Positions 36,501 to 45,669 of a DNA stretch of 64,000 nt are shown one piece after another (the first letter of the stretch is position 1; every line of letters starts with the position of its first letter). The DNA is taken from contig JAWPHD010011275.1 of assembly GCA_037043455.1 (NCBI GenBank), positions 21,407-85,406 of the forward strand, given 5' to 3'. The position numbers and the translations under genes were made by a program. This DNA is from Cyrtodaria siliqua (Eukaryota > Mollusca > Bivalvia > Adapedonta > Hiatellidae). Under the pieces are notes generated by a model. It was not told the origin of the DNA and searched no databases. It saw only the letters and a list, made by a program, of their open reading frames with translations.

Positions 36501-38521
36501 TGCTATTATGCTCATTATTGCTCACATAGATACCCTGTTGACAATTAAAGGATGCATACAACCTTCATTGATCTATAGTTGCAAGTTTTAAAGTAATTGA
36601 CTCAATTAGCATCATAACAATCCATTTATGATTACCTGTCGTATATATGGTACATATTCGACAGGTAATGGAAAATGTATAACAGGATAGTATGCCATGT
36701 CATGTAATACTCGTTTTCCAAAATGTTCTTTGATCGTCTTATCTGGTCTGTATTTGTACATGAAGTTGTACATATACATAAACTACTTTTTATTTTATTA
36801 ACAATTCATATTTAACCAGCATTTCTTCAAATGTTGCAGGCTTGACGAGCCAAACTCCAGTAGTTGATGATGGATCGCCATCAGAAAGATCGACGTGCGG
36901 TAAAGTTTATATTATTTTGTGAAATAACCTTTTCTAATGCATTGTTATCAATTAGATGCCATCAGGTTTCAAAGTAGGCGACATAAGAAACTTGAAATAT
37001 GTCCTGATCAGACGTAATTTATCCTGTATTTAATTTCATAATGTTTTGTGCGTCTTTGCATTTGGTCGGAGTTCAGTTATTGTGTTGTCCGTTAAACTGC
37101 TTTAGTGTTCGTGACGTTTTATACCTTACAAGTCTTTCTCCAAACATAAATGCTTCAAGAAATCTTCTTCAGAGGGACTGACTGCTTGTAGTGTCGGGTC
37201 CGTTGTGGTTTTCATCGTAGTGGTAGTCGTATCGATCGTGTACATTATCAAAATCCGTCGAAGATTGTCACGTGATATATCCAGGTAAGGTTAACCTGTT
37301 TCATTGTGAAAGTCAAATGTCTTAGAAGAGTATTGGTTTACCTCATTTAATGTTTTTATTTGGTAACGCAATGGTAAATAACTCTATATAAAAGGAGAAT
37401 ATATGTTAACACTGGGAGTGCAAGCATGCACATACATGCAAAGAGTTAGTAAGTTTCGTGCGTAAAAATCCATTGGAGGACGTCACAGCACCGAACATAA
37501 AGCAACAAAGTAACAATAGCCAGATAACGGTGACTGATACGAGAAAAGTTAATAATGTGATAAAGTGATAGAAGTTAAAACTTGGAAGGCAGAAATCATG
37601 GGTGTTATATTTAAGTCGCTTCGTTTGGCGTGCTCACTATTTTCTACCAGATATTTTTTGTATACTTTCATGTAATGCAAATTATTCGGGACAATATGAA
37701 TCCAAAAGAGTATCCAATAACTACCAATCCTGAGATAGTAAAATAGGATTATTACTAGAGTAACGTGTTCTGGAAGTTTGTATCACCTCGAGTTGGTAAA
37801 TGCCAGATCTGGCATTTACCTACGAGAGGTGATACAAACTCTTCCAGAACACGTTACGTTAGTAATGATCCTTTTATTATATACCTCTTACACATCATTA
37901 ACATAGAAATATTTGCATTGCTATTGCATACACATTCAATAAAGAATATTATTTCTCGATAAAGTGCAGCGGGAAAATGTATGTTGTTTTAAGGTATTGG
38001 TGTTCATTGGTCTGACCTACTTGTTCTGTTTGTAGGACTTAAGGTCGTCTTGACGTTCTCACGCATAGTGGCGTAAAACATGCTTGAATCATTGGAAAAA
38101 TCGCTGTTCTATATTTAGTAAGATAGTTACAATAATTCTATTTTTAATAGCATAGTGATAACCTGTAGTGTGATACAGGTTGTTGTATTCCACTGTAAGA
38201 AAATGAAGGTACTATGTATATATAATTGATAGGTATATAATAAAACAAATTACTTTGAAGTAATGCCATCGTCAGATTGGGAGGGATTAGTGGTAATGGA
38301 GAAAAATGTAGTAATAGACACCACTTGTGATACGACTGACTCAATATTTGAATATAATTGCCGTGTTTTTAAAATATTCAATGACAGTTTTGTTGTTCAT
38401 TCGGTAGCGTTTTATTTCACCTCGTTATAATGCATGTCTAATATTTCTCCACAGATACATGTTTGCATATTGGAAGAATAAAACAGTGTCAGAAGATGGA
38501 GAGTATGATGCACATGGGTGA
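33523..38521 (+). CDS. TNF receptor superfamily member, short-tailed, five coding exons
   Basis: Membrane receptor of the TNFR type, which binds TNF-family ligands outside the cell; the ligand and pathway cannot be read from sequence. Exons I can support: 33509-33943 (ATG at 33523; acceptor tttctttgcag), 36100-36261, 36840-36899, 37173-37284 and 38455-38521, with GT/AG borders and intron phases 1, 1, 1, 2. Joined length is 822 bases, or 273 residues plus TGA. The first exon gives a signal peptide (NLLASLTCMVFFIKHANC) and cysteine-rich repeats with the family pattern CPPGTYF, CSACPDGTYEP and CAPCTETC. Exon two adds CASCDREYFS and CKKCTECSPG. The 60-base exon is a Ser/Thr/Pro stalk. Exon four carries the helix GSVVVFIVVVVVSIVYIIKI followed by a basic stop-transfer. 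The tail is only about 30 residues and has no death domain. An upstream exon probably exists: the acceptor leaves TG first, so a preceding A would create an ATG five codons earlier. The last exon could instead splice at GT 38518 and continue, but no further exon is recognised. Confidence 0.85.
34762..34890 (+). mobile_element. SINE family 2, 5'-truncated copy in a TNFR intron
   Basis: From 'aggaatctattcgataata' to 'gagccgttaaacaacattca' it is near-identical to 14000-14125. Only the 3' part remains. No target duplication is clear. Confidence 0.85.
35014..35216 (-). mobile_element. SINE family 2, 5'-truncated, perfect 16-bp target duplication
   Basis: This is the reverse complement of the family 2 body from 'ttagcctcgtccgtcgg' to the 3' end. 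TCTGCTTGTAAGTATT is present unchanged at both flanks (34998-35013 and 35217-35232), which fixes the insertion boundaries. The head was lost at insertion, as expected from incomplete reverse transcription. It forms an inverted pair with 34762-34890. Confidence 0.93.
35706..35724. repeat. (TA)n microsatellite
   Basis: Nearly uninterrupted TA dinucleotides in the first intron of the TNFR-type gene. Confidence 0.9.
36631..36669. repeat. Short perfect hairpin in a TNFR intron
   Basis: ATTACCTGTCG pairs with CGACAGGTAAT across a 17-base loop. Confidence 0.8.
37761..37856. repeat. 96-bp near-perfect palindrome in a TNFR intron
   Basis: TAACGTGTTCTGGAAG...GGTAAATGCCAG meets CTGGCATTTACC...CTTCCAGAACACGTTA with almost no loop and a few mismatches. 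It would fold into a hairpin of about 46 pairs. It is probably a foldback mini-element; a small-RNA hairpin is the other possibility. Confidence 0.88.
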
Positions 38522-39605
38522 ATATTTTTGATTGTTCTGTTTTTAGTTTCTATTTCGAACAATGTATCAAGCATAAATACCATTTGAAGTTTTAAATTGT
38601 TCCTCGTTTTTCTACCTCAGTTTTAAAATAGTATTGGGGATATATAATCAAGAGTTAGTGATATGTAGAAACCCTTTGCTTTCAACTATTCAAATAATGT
38701 CACTCCCTCAACCCTTTTGTGTTTGTTTGTGTCTTATTTGGCCTTTTATTCATCTTTAAATTTGTTCTTTGTTTTTGTTTGTGTTTGTGGTTGACTGTCG
38801 TCCTTGAATGCTGTTTTTCCTATTCGATTTTTGTATATACTAAACCAAATTGCTAAGTATCAACCTAAGAATATGTCAATAATATTCTCATTGTTTTGTG
38901 CATTTTGAGCTTGATTTGAGATACGGTTAAACTGCAAAATAACGAGTGTAAATCGTCTGCTCTGATTGCATGAACATATTTTAAAACTTTTAAGTCAATG
39001 TGTTTTTTTAGAAATAAGTTATAACACTTATACAACTGGGTATATAGGATTTATTAAGTACTTCGAATTAGTGAAGCTTTCGATGTTCCTAATTCTAAAA
39101 TATGCCAGTTAAAATTATTTTGACATCATGTTTTACTAGCATTACCACTACAAATGCGTTTGCAAAAGAAATTTTCTAAATATTTAATGTTAACGCTGAA
39201 TTACAGTTACTTGAATTTCAAACAATATTCAATTTAAGATTATCCATATTTCATTTTTTTATAGACGGAAAATCTGCGATAAATGGGTCAAATTTTTATG
39301 TTTTTTTTCTATTATTTCATACCAATTTTAAGAATTTTATATCTTTAAGCGATCTTTGACTCATGTTATGTGTTTTATCAGCACATTTCATGTTTTCATA
39401 TAAAGGGAGGGTAACTCTCAAAAGCTGTAACAATTTAAACACAAAATAAATGTTTTACAAACTATGAGTCAAAACAAAGTACTTATCATATATCTATTCT
39501 AAAATATATTTAAAATAAAAAAATTAGTTAAGATACAAAAGTTGATACTTAGCAATTTTGTTCAGTGTATATATGAACGTGCTAACAAGTAAACATTAAA
39601 ATTGA
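38522..39605. other. Downstream of the TNFR-type gene, nothing recognised
   Basis: AT-rich. I looked for a further cytoplasmic or death-domain exon and found none with convincing splice sites. Confidence 0.45.
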
Positions 39606-39710
39606 ACTTCTACCGCTCATGAACAGTCTCAATCAAACCGAGACTGCAATATTTCGTATGTGTCGTGCTCGGCCGTTTCCAAAGGTCCATTATCGTACTC
39701 TGTTTTATAG
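39606..39710 (+). repeat. Double-hairpin dispersed repeat, truncated copy
   Basis: Matches the right half of 40083-40287 ('accgctcatgaacagtctca', 'ggccgtttccaaaggtccat'), including the CAGTCTC/GAGACTG hairpin. Confidence 0.8.
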
Positions 39711-40082
39711 CACAGTGGCTTGCAATCAGTACTGTTATTCATTCAATCTTTGGCGATCGCTGAGCCCGATACTTATATTTAGTGATCGGTGGTACATTTT
39801 CAATTTATTTTGTTTTCTTACTTAATTTTCGATTCAGTGGTTCCACTACTCTGGCCGATTAAAGGCTCTGGGTATTGTTTAACCACTCATAGGATATGTT
39901 GTCTGCTTTTAATTTAGTCTTTTGGCTGTTACTTGTGATACGAAGGCTTCATAACCGCTGCTCCCAACTAAATTCCTTTTTGTTTATTTCTCTCTTCGGG
40001 GCATACAATTTTATTAGATCCTGGGACCATACGCCGCTAGAGATATAGGGGATGAAATACAAATTCAAATATTGCTATATGC

Positions 40083-40287
40083 TTGCCATCTTCGGGATGG
40101 TTAAAATTCTGTACTGTTGATTTTTATGAATATTGAGTTCTGTTCAACCCGGGACTAGAGGGCGTGAGCGGTAGCTAGCATATTTCACTACCGCTCATGA
40201 ACAGTCTCAGTCAAAGCGAGACTGCAATATTTCGTATTTGTCTTGCTCGGCCGTTTCCAAAGGTCCATTATCGTACTCTTTTTTCTA
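40083..40287 (+). repeat. Double-hairpin dispersed repeat, long copy
   Basis: The reverse complement matches 7243-7450 over its length. It contains GAGCGGTAG/CTACCGCTC and CAGTCTC/GAGACTG stem-loops side by side. The left boundary is 'gccatcttcgggatgg', the right boundary 'attatcgtactctttttt'. Confidence 0.8.
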
Positions 40288-40986
40288 CATTAAACTTATA
40301 TGAAACACTCCTTATTAAATGGCATATTGTAATGTCGTAATGTGATCGAAAAATAAAATATAAAAAAGCAATAAAACACATGAAAAAAGAAACGTTCAAA
40401 TACTAAAAGGTAACGTCATGTAATCTAATATTAGAAAAGTTTGTTTTTTGAATGTGTAAGAACTTTAATCCCTGTTTTAATTAAAGGTTAATTATGAGAT
40501 AATGTTCAACTTCTGTATTCAAAAGAACGTTGTTTGCATTCATCTAATTTACTTTAAAGTCTTACAATTATACTAACAAACATCCGTGGATTCAGTAATT
40601 AATATTCGAACCAGATGTAAGATGTTGATCACACTTTTATGAAATAACGTTTGATCTTATATTTATTTCAATATTTTTGATATCCAACAGTCTTATAATT
40701 ATTTTCGCTCATTTCTACAACATTTTCATTGGTGCCCTCTCTTTGCTCATTGTATTATATTATCTTTAAATATTAAATGATCACTAAGGTACCTTCCATT
40801 CTATATAAATTAAAGCAAGCATCGTGTTTGTGTAGAAATAGTGTTAATCAATTATACATGTTGATTTGATTTTGTGTGTGATTTAACGTTTAATTTAATA
40901 ATCATTATCAATAATAACAGTCAGTGTGCTCTAGACATGGACGATTGTGATTTATAATTCATACTTGTAAATAAATAAAAGCAACA
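40288..40986. other. Region upstream of the Ulp1/PHD gene
   Basis: AT-rich, with no core promoter motif that I can place with confidence. Transcription of the downstream gene presumably starts here or further upstream. Confidence 0.4.
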
Positions 40987-41133
40987 ATGTCTCTTATTAT
41001 CGGACACAGTCAAGTAAAGTACGTCTTGGACTATATTAAGGATGATAGAATTGTGAATTTGTGTTTCCCGGGATATCAGATTAGCGATCTGAAAAATGAA
41101 AAGTCAGTGATGGAATTGATACCGGATATTTCG
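40987..41133 (+). CDS. Putative first exon of the Ulp1/PHD gene
   Basis: ATG at 40987 opens 49 codons (MSLIIGHSQVKYVLDYI at the start) and ends exactly in phase 0 at a strong donor, TCG/GTAAGTA. The acceptor at 41653-41654 (AG after 'tttctttcaatattaa') also starts in phase 0 with the protease frame, which is why I join them. The N-terminus faintly recalls the first block of SGNH/GDSL hydrolases (GHS in place of GDS) but is far too short to be one. Similar N-termini occur in transposon-associated proteins, as far as I recall, so its role is unknown. Confidence 0.6.
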
Positions 41134-41654
41134 GTAAGTATTTTTAACTGTCATTTGATGTAACTATATGGCAGTTTACTGTATATGCCTCTCTACCGGA
41201 TCATATCGTATATTGATGTTTCAAACTGACAATGATTGACACCTGTCAATTCTGTATGTATTCATCGAAGACACGATTAAATGATAATCTTAAACGCCGC
41301 TGGCAAGACCGTTTACTTGTTTATTTAAGAAGCACGCCACTTATTGAATTGCAAATTCTCCTGATTTGTATGATAGTTGATAGATTATCTCATGCCTGCG
41401 GCAATAATACGAAATCCTATAATGGTGATTACAATTGAAATATGTCAAACAAGTAAATAATTAATGTTGCGACATTACCATTCGATAAAATGCAAGTTTT
41501 GATAAACATGATGTTAGTATCAGTACAAAGTACGGTGATAGTGATGTTACAAATTAATTGTTGGAGTTTATATATTATTTATTCATGTTAACTTTATGAT
41601 GCATCTTTACAACAAAGTGTTGGTAAATGTAATATATTTCTTTCAATATTAAAG

Positions 41655-44600
41655 CAAAGGCTAAATGACAATTATATATACTTGGAGACTTTTCTAAGTC
41701 TACACTTTTTAAGACGGTTTTTTGACGAAGATAGTGGAAGGTGGCATGTTTCAAATGTAATGGAAGCAGTGCAAGCTCCCGCATGTCAAATTCATCACAC
41801 CCGCAAAGATCATTGGGTAGTTTCATTTTATGATATACAAGGTAAAATATATTTATTTGATAGTTTAGGTATAGATAGAGCGGATGAAAACATAATTACA
41901 AGTGGACTTAGTATCCAACTAGCTCTAATTTATGGCAACAATAAAAAGGAACTGGAAATTATCGTTCCGGAAATCCAAAAACAAGCAGGCAATGTTAATT
42001 GTGGAGTGTTTGCTATTGCACATGCAGTTTCATTTGCATTTAAAGGTAAAGCAAACGCAAATGTTACGTTTGATACATGGTTTACACAGAAGGGGCTCAA
42101 TATAATTCACCTCAATATTCATTATCTTTATCCTAAGCTGGATGAGATTAAACTTCTTATATCACAACAACAACATATTGATATTATATGCTTATGTGAA
42201 ACATTTCTGAACAATACGTTTTCGGACAATGAACTTCGATTAGAAAATTTCAAACTATTTAGAAAAGATAGAATTACAAATGGCGGTGGATTAATTATTT
42301 ACGTCAGAGAAGATATACCATGTGTTCAAAGATTTGACCTTGAAAACAGTTCAGTTGAATCTATATGGCTTGAGATCCAACAACCTAATACTAAACATTT
42401 TCTACTATGCTATACATACAGACCACCATCTTCAAATGCACAGTGGCTAAATAATTATACAGCTGCATTAGAGAAATCATTTTCAGAAGAAAAAGAATGT
42501 CTTGTCCTTGGTGACTTTAATTTCGATTTACTCAAATCAGATAGGAATGCCAAAACATGGCTTGATCTCATGGAGTCTGTCAATCTAACTCAATTGGTTA
42601 CCAAACCCACTAGGGTAACAACTTGTTCATCTACATTGATAGACCATGCGTTTTCGAATATGCCGCAGAACATATCTGAAGTATCTATTCCCTTATACTC
42701 AATAAGTGATCATTATCCTATTTGTTTAACTCGAAAAGTTTCAGCTAAGTATATTAAAGGTCCTGTGCATAAAACCATAAGTTTTAGATCTCTGAAACAT
42801 TTTGACGAAACTAGATTCATAAATGATCTTTCCGAACAACCCTGGTCAATAATTGACGTGTATGATAATCCAGACGATTCCCTGGATTTATTTATTGAAA
42901 TGTTTAATGCAGTCCTAAAAGAGCATGCCCCAAAAAGAAAGAAACGCGTTAAAAAAGTAAATCAACCAAATTGGATGAAAACTAATAGTCTTGATGCAAT
43001 TAAAAGAAGAGATTATTTCCACCAAAAAAAAGACTCGGTAAATTACAAGATATGGAGGCAGAAAGTTAAAAGTATCATTGTACAAGCTAAACAACAATAT
43101 TACAGTGAAACAATAAATTCAAATAAGCGAAATCCTAAACAACTATGGAATAGGTTACATGAGTTATCTGGATTTAAAAATCAAGTTCAGTCCAATTATA
43201 TAAATGATGACGACGGAAATCCTATAATTGATCCGTATTTGGCAGCAAATACATTTAATACACACTTTTCTACAGTTTTTGAAAAGTATCAAGCAAATAA
43301 CGCGCCCGTCACAAATTACACTAATGTCCCACTAGAAGATCTCATCGACGACAAAATGCGAACGTCTCCGAAATTTAATATTCCACTGGTACCTCTGTCC
43401 TTTGTTGAAAGTCAACTTAAATCTCTTGATACTACCAAGTCTACCGGTTCCGACGAAATGAGTGCCAGATTTTTGAAAATGTCTGCTACTGTAATCGCCC
43501 CCATTCTTACTAAAATATTTAACACCAGTATACTCACAACTATCTACCCACAATTATTCAAAAGAGCAAAAGTAATCCCAGTGCATAAAACGGGTCCTAA
43601 AAACGACAAGGCCAATTATAGGCCAATATCAATACTTCCTGTTATTTCTTTAATATTTGAACGTCATGTTAGTATACATTTGAGACGGCATCTTGAAGAA
43701 AATAGGTTGTTTTATTCACGACAATCTGGCTTTAGGGCAAATCACTCGTGTCAAACTGCCCTTATACGAATATTAGATGACTGGATTGCAGACATTGACA
43801 ACAATGAAATTGTTGGTACTATATTTCTTGATCTGTCAAAGGCGTTTGATTTAGTTGATCATACTATATTGCTGCAAAAGTTAAAAATTTACAAAATAGA
43901 TAGTTCTGCACTTTCCTGGTTTTCATCATATCTGAATAACAGACACCAGCAAGTTCAGGTTTCTGGTATAACTTCAGAATCTTCACCCATTGTATCGGGT
44001 GTACCCCAAGGATCTGTGTTAGGTCCCTTATTATTTTTAATCTACATCAATGACCTGCCATTATCTATGGAAAACACAGTCACGGATATTTTTGCAGACG
44101 ATACAACGCTTTCAACTTCTAATTCATCTCTTGTCGATGCTGCAAATTCACTCAATAATGACCTTATCAACGTCAACGCCTGGTGCGATACTAATCGCAT
44201 GTCTATCAATGCATCAAAAACAAAAATAATGTATCTCTCATCTAAGAACAAAATACATCATATTTATCATAATGCCCCTTCTATTCAGTTCAAAGATGAA
44301 ACTATTAATTGTAGTTACGAAGAAAAAATTCTCGGTGTTACAATTGACAATACCCTCTCTTGGAATACCCAAATTGATAAAGTTCTGAAAAAATGTAATT
44401 CATTGTTATACCTGTTATCTCGCATAAAGATTTACCTTTCTATACCTATGCGCAAATTATTTTTCAATTCTTATATCTTACCCCATCTTGATTACTGTTG
44501 TGTGATATGGGGAAATTGTAATACTTCTCTCGAAGATAAACTTGTAAGGTTCCAAAAAAGAGCTGCACGACTTATCCTAGATAAAGATTTCGATACTCCT

Positions 44601-44936
44601 TCCGTGGAACTTTTTACCGAACTCAGTTGGATGACATTTCCCGAAAGAGTTATATTTCAAAAAGCAATCATTATGTTTAAAACAGTAAATGATCAGGCCC
44701 CTGCTTATCTTAAAGACGCATTTACTCTAACTTCAAATGTCCATATGCGGAATCTAAGATCATCATCAAATCTTCAGCTATATTCCCCCAGACCCAATAG
44801 TGAGTTATTCAGAAAGTCATTTGCTTATTCAGGCTCTAAAGTGTGGAACTCTCTTCCCCACCATATACAAAATGCCCAATCTGTAAATCAATTCAAAACA
44901 TTGTATTTACAGTGGATTCACCATCCGATATATTAG
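41655..44936 (+). CDS. In-frame fusion: Ulp1-like protease domain and LINE endonuclease/reverse transcriptase
   Basis: The frame is open from the splice acceptor at 41654 to TAG at 44934-44936 (1,084 codons from 41682 plus nine upstream). Numbering from 41682, residues 1-132 are the Ulp1-like domain: His44 in KDHWVVSF, Asp60 in YLFDSLG, Gln101 and Cys107 in QKQAGNVNCGVFA form the expected His-Asp-Gln-Cys set. From about residue 133 the LINE begins. Its APE-type endonuclease shows LNIIHLNI, CETFLN, YRPPSS, LGDFNFDLL and SDHYP (Asp343-His344). The reverse transcriptase spans about 625-870 with GFRANHSCQTAL, FLDLSKAFDLVDH, SGVPQGSVLGPLLF and FADD (804-807). The tail contains SGSKVWNSLP. All key residues are present, so the LINE enzyme may be active. 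No separate ORF1 is present. The fusion exists because the insertion kept frame; whether it is translated is unknown. Confidence 0.85.
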   Translation, partial: QRLNDNYIYLETFLSLHFLRRFFDEDSGRWHVSNVMEAVQAPACQIHHTRKDHWVVSFYDIQGKIYLFDSLGIDRADENIITSGLSIQLALIYGNNKKELEIIVPEIQKQAGNVNCGVFAIAHAVSFAFKGKANANVTFDTWFTQKGLNIIHLNIHYLYPKLDEIKLLISQQQHIDIICLCETFLNNTFSDNELRLENFKLFRKDRITNGGGLIIYVREDIPCVQRFDLENSSVESIWLEIQQPNTKHFLLCYTYRPPSSNAQWLNNYTAALEKSFSEEKECLVLGDFNFDLLKSDRNAKTWLDLMESVNLTQLVTKPTRVTTCSSTLIDHAFSNMPQNISEVSIPLYSISDHYPICLTRKVSAKYIKGPVHKTISFRSLKHFDETRFINDLSEQPWSIIDVYDNPDDSLDLFIEMFNAVLKEHAPKRKKRVKKVNQPNWMKTNSLDAIKRRDYFHQKKDSVNYKIWRQKVKSIIVQAKQQYYSETINSNKRNPKQLWNRLHELSGFKNQVQSNYINDDDGNPIIDPYLAANTFNTHFSTVFEKYQANNAPVTNYTNVPLEDLIDDKMRTSPKFNIPLVPLSFVESQLKSLDTTKSTGSDEMSARFLKMSATVIAPILTKIFNTSILTTIYPQLFKRAKVIPVHKTGPKNDKANYRPISILPVISLIFERHVSIHLRRHLEENRLFYSRQSGFRANHSCQTALIRILDDWIADIDNNEIVGTIFLDLSKAFDLVDHTILLQKLKIYKIDSSALSWFSSYLNNRHQQVQVSGITSESSPIVSGVPQGSVLGPLLFLIYINDLPLSMENTVTDIFADDTTLSTSNSSLVDAANSLNNDLINVNAWCDTNRMSINASKTKIMYLSSKNKIHHIYHNAPSIQFKDETINCSYEEKILGVTIDNTLSWNTQIDKVLKKCNSLLYLLSRIKIYLSIPMRKLFFNSYILPHLDYCCVIWGNCNTSLEDKLVRFQKRAARLILDKDFDTPSVELFTELSWMTFPERVIFQKAIIMFKTVNDQAPAYLKDAFTLTSNVHMRNLRSSSNLQLYSPRPNSELFRKSFAYSGSKVWNSLPHHIQNAQSVNQFKTLYLQWIHHPIY

Positions 44937-45095
44937 TAAATGACTAAGTCTTGCAGTTCTATTTAAACATATTTCCATTTACTGAATATACCACTTTAAA
45001 TGCATTTTTACTTGTAAATATTGTATATATTGTATTGTTGAGGGCCTCATGGTAGATTGACTAGTTTCAAATGAGTTCTCTCGTTAAATAAAGTC

Positions 45096-45127
<32 letters not shown>
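42078..45127 (+). mobile_element. Non-LTR retrotransposon (CR1/L2-like), 5'-truncated, (ATT)n tail
   Basis: The left junction lies between TFDT and WFTQKGLN (about 42075-42078). The right junction follows the (ATT)n tract (about 45098-45127), which ends at 'atactactg'. Only 'atac' is shared at both junctions, so any target duplication is very short, as for CR1/L2-type elements. A polyadenylation signal AATAAA is at 45087-45092, just before the tail. EN-RT order, the FADD active site and the microsatellite-type 3' end instead of poly(A) support a jockey/CR1/L2 grouping; a phylogeny would be needed for a firmer name. The frame has no stops, which indicates a recent insertion. Confidence 0.85.
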
Positions 45128-45128
<1 letters not shown>

Positions 45129-45400
45129 CTACTGTATTAAGAAAACATCTTTTACAATGTATCGATGACAGTATGATGACAGAATTTCCTGTGACAAAAA
45201 ATAATATGAATTTAAGAAAAAAGAAAAAAGATAAGATAATAAAAATTGAAAACTACTGTATTTGTAACTTACCTGAATGTTTAGATGACATGCTTATGTG
45301 TTGTAAATGCGAACATTGGTTTCATAAACATTGTTGCGAGTTACCACTCGATGTTTCTCAAAATGAAATCGAATTCTTTTGTAATTCTTGCAAAATGTAA
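45128..45400 (+). CDS. Severed C-terminal part of the Ulp1/PHD gene
   Basis: The first residues after the LINE tail, TVLRKHLLQCIDDSMMTEFP, match the usual end of an Ulp1-like domain. A lysine-rich linker follows (RKKKKDKIIK). Then a PHD finger with the C4HC3 spacing: CIC, MLMCCKCEHWFHKHCC and FFCNSC, ending in TAA just after the last cysteine pair. An internal ATG at 45173 could start a short PHD-only protein, but nothing shows that it is used. Confidence 0.75.
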
Positions 45401-45656
45401 ACAAAGTATAACATTTAGGGTATTAACATGGGCTTTTTGACATGTTTAAGCTGGATTAAATTATACTGAAGCGGTCTGAGAATATAATTCTAAACGAGAA
45501 CAAACTTCAAGCTACTAACTGTGAATATATTACTATGCTACTGTATTATATGTATGTATGTATTAATCTAAACGAGATATGTTTGTACCCTTCTCTAAGA
45601 TAGTTTGTATTTTATTCTGCCTTGATTAAGGCAATACACATGTACGTTTTATTCCA

Positions 45657-45662
45657 AATAAA
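45657..45662 (+). terminator. Probable polyadenylation signal of the Ulp1/PHD gene
   Basis: AATAAA about 255 bases after the PHD stop codon, the first such signal after it in a plausible position. Confidence 0.45.
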
Positions 45663-45669
45663 ATATTGA

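Larger units (their letters stand above)
40987..45400 (+). pseudogene. Ulp1/C48 protease - PHD finger gene split by a LINE
   Basis: Pieces in order: a first exon (40987-41133), an intron, a second exon carrying an Ulp1-like cysteine protease (41655-42077), a LINE inserted in the same orientation (42078-45127), then the protease C-terminal block and a PHD finger (45128-45400). Removing the LINE leaves the protein frame continuous: TFDT on the left meets TVLRKHLLQC on the right, and an (M)RxHLxxC block normally follows the FD motif in invertebrate Ulp1-like proteins of this sort. Ulp1-type enzymes cleave SUMO or related proteins; PHD fingers usually read histone tails. Proteins with this combination are often multi-copy in invertebrates, so the gene may itself belong to a transposable family. 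As it stands the allele cannot make the intact protein unless the LINE is spliced out. Confidence 0.75.

Noticed and set aside
41232..41438. 68-codon ORF in the intron of the Ulp1/PHD gene
   Set aside because: No motif, out of frame with both exons, and bounded by strong splice signals.
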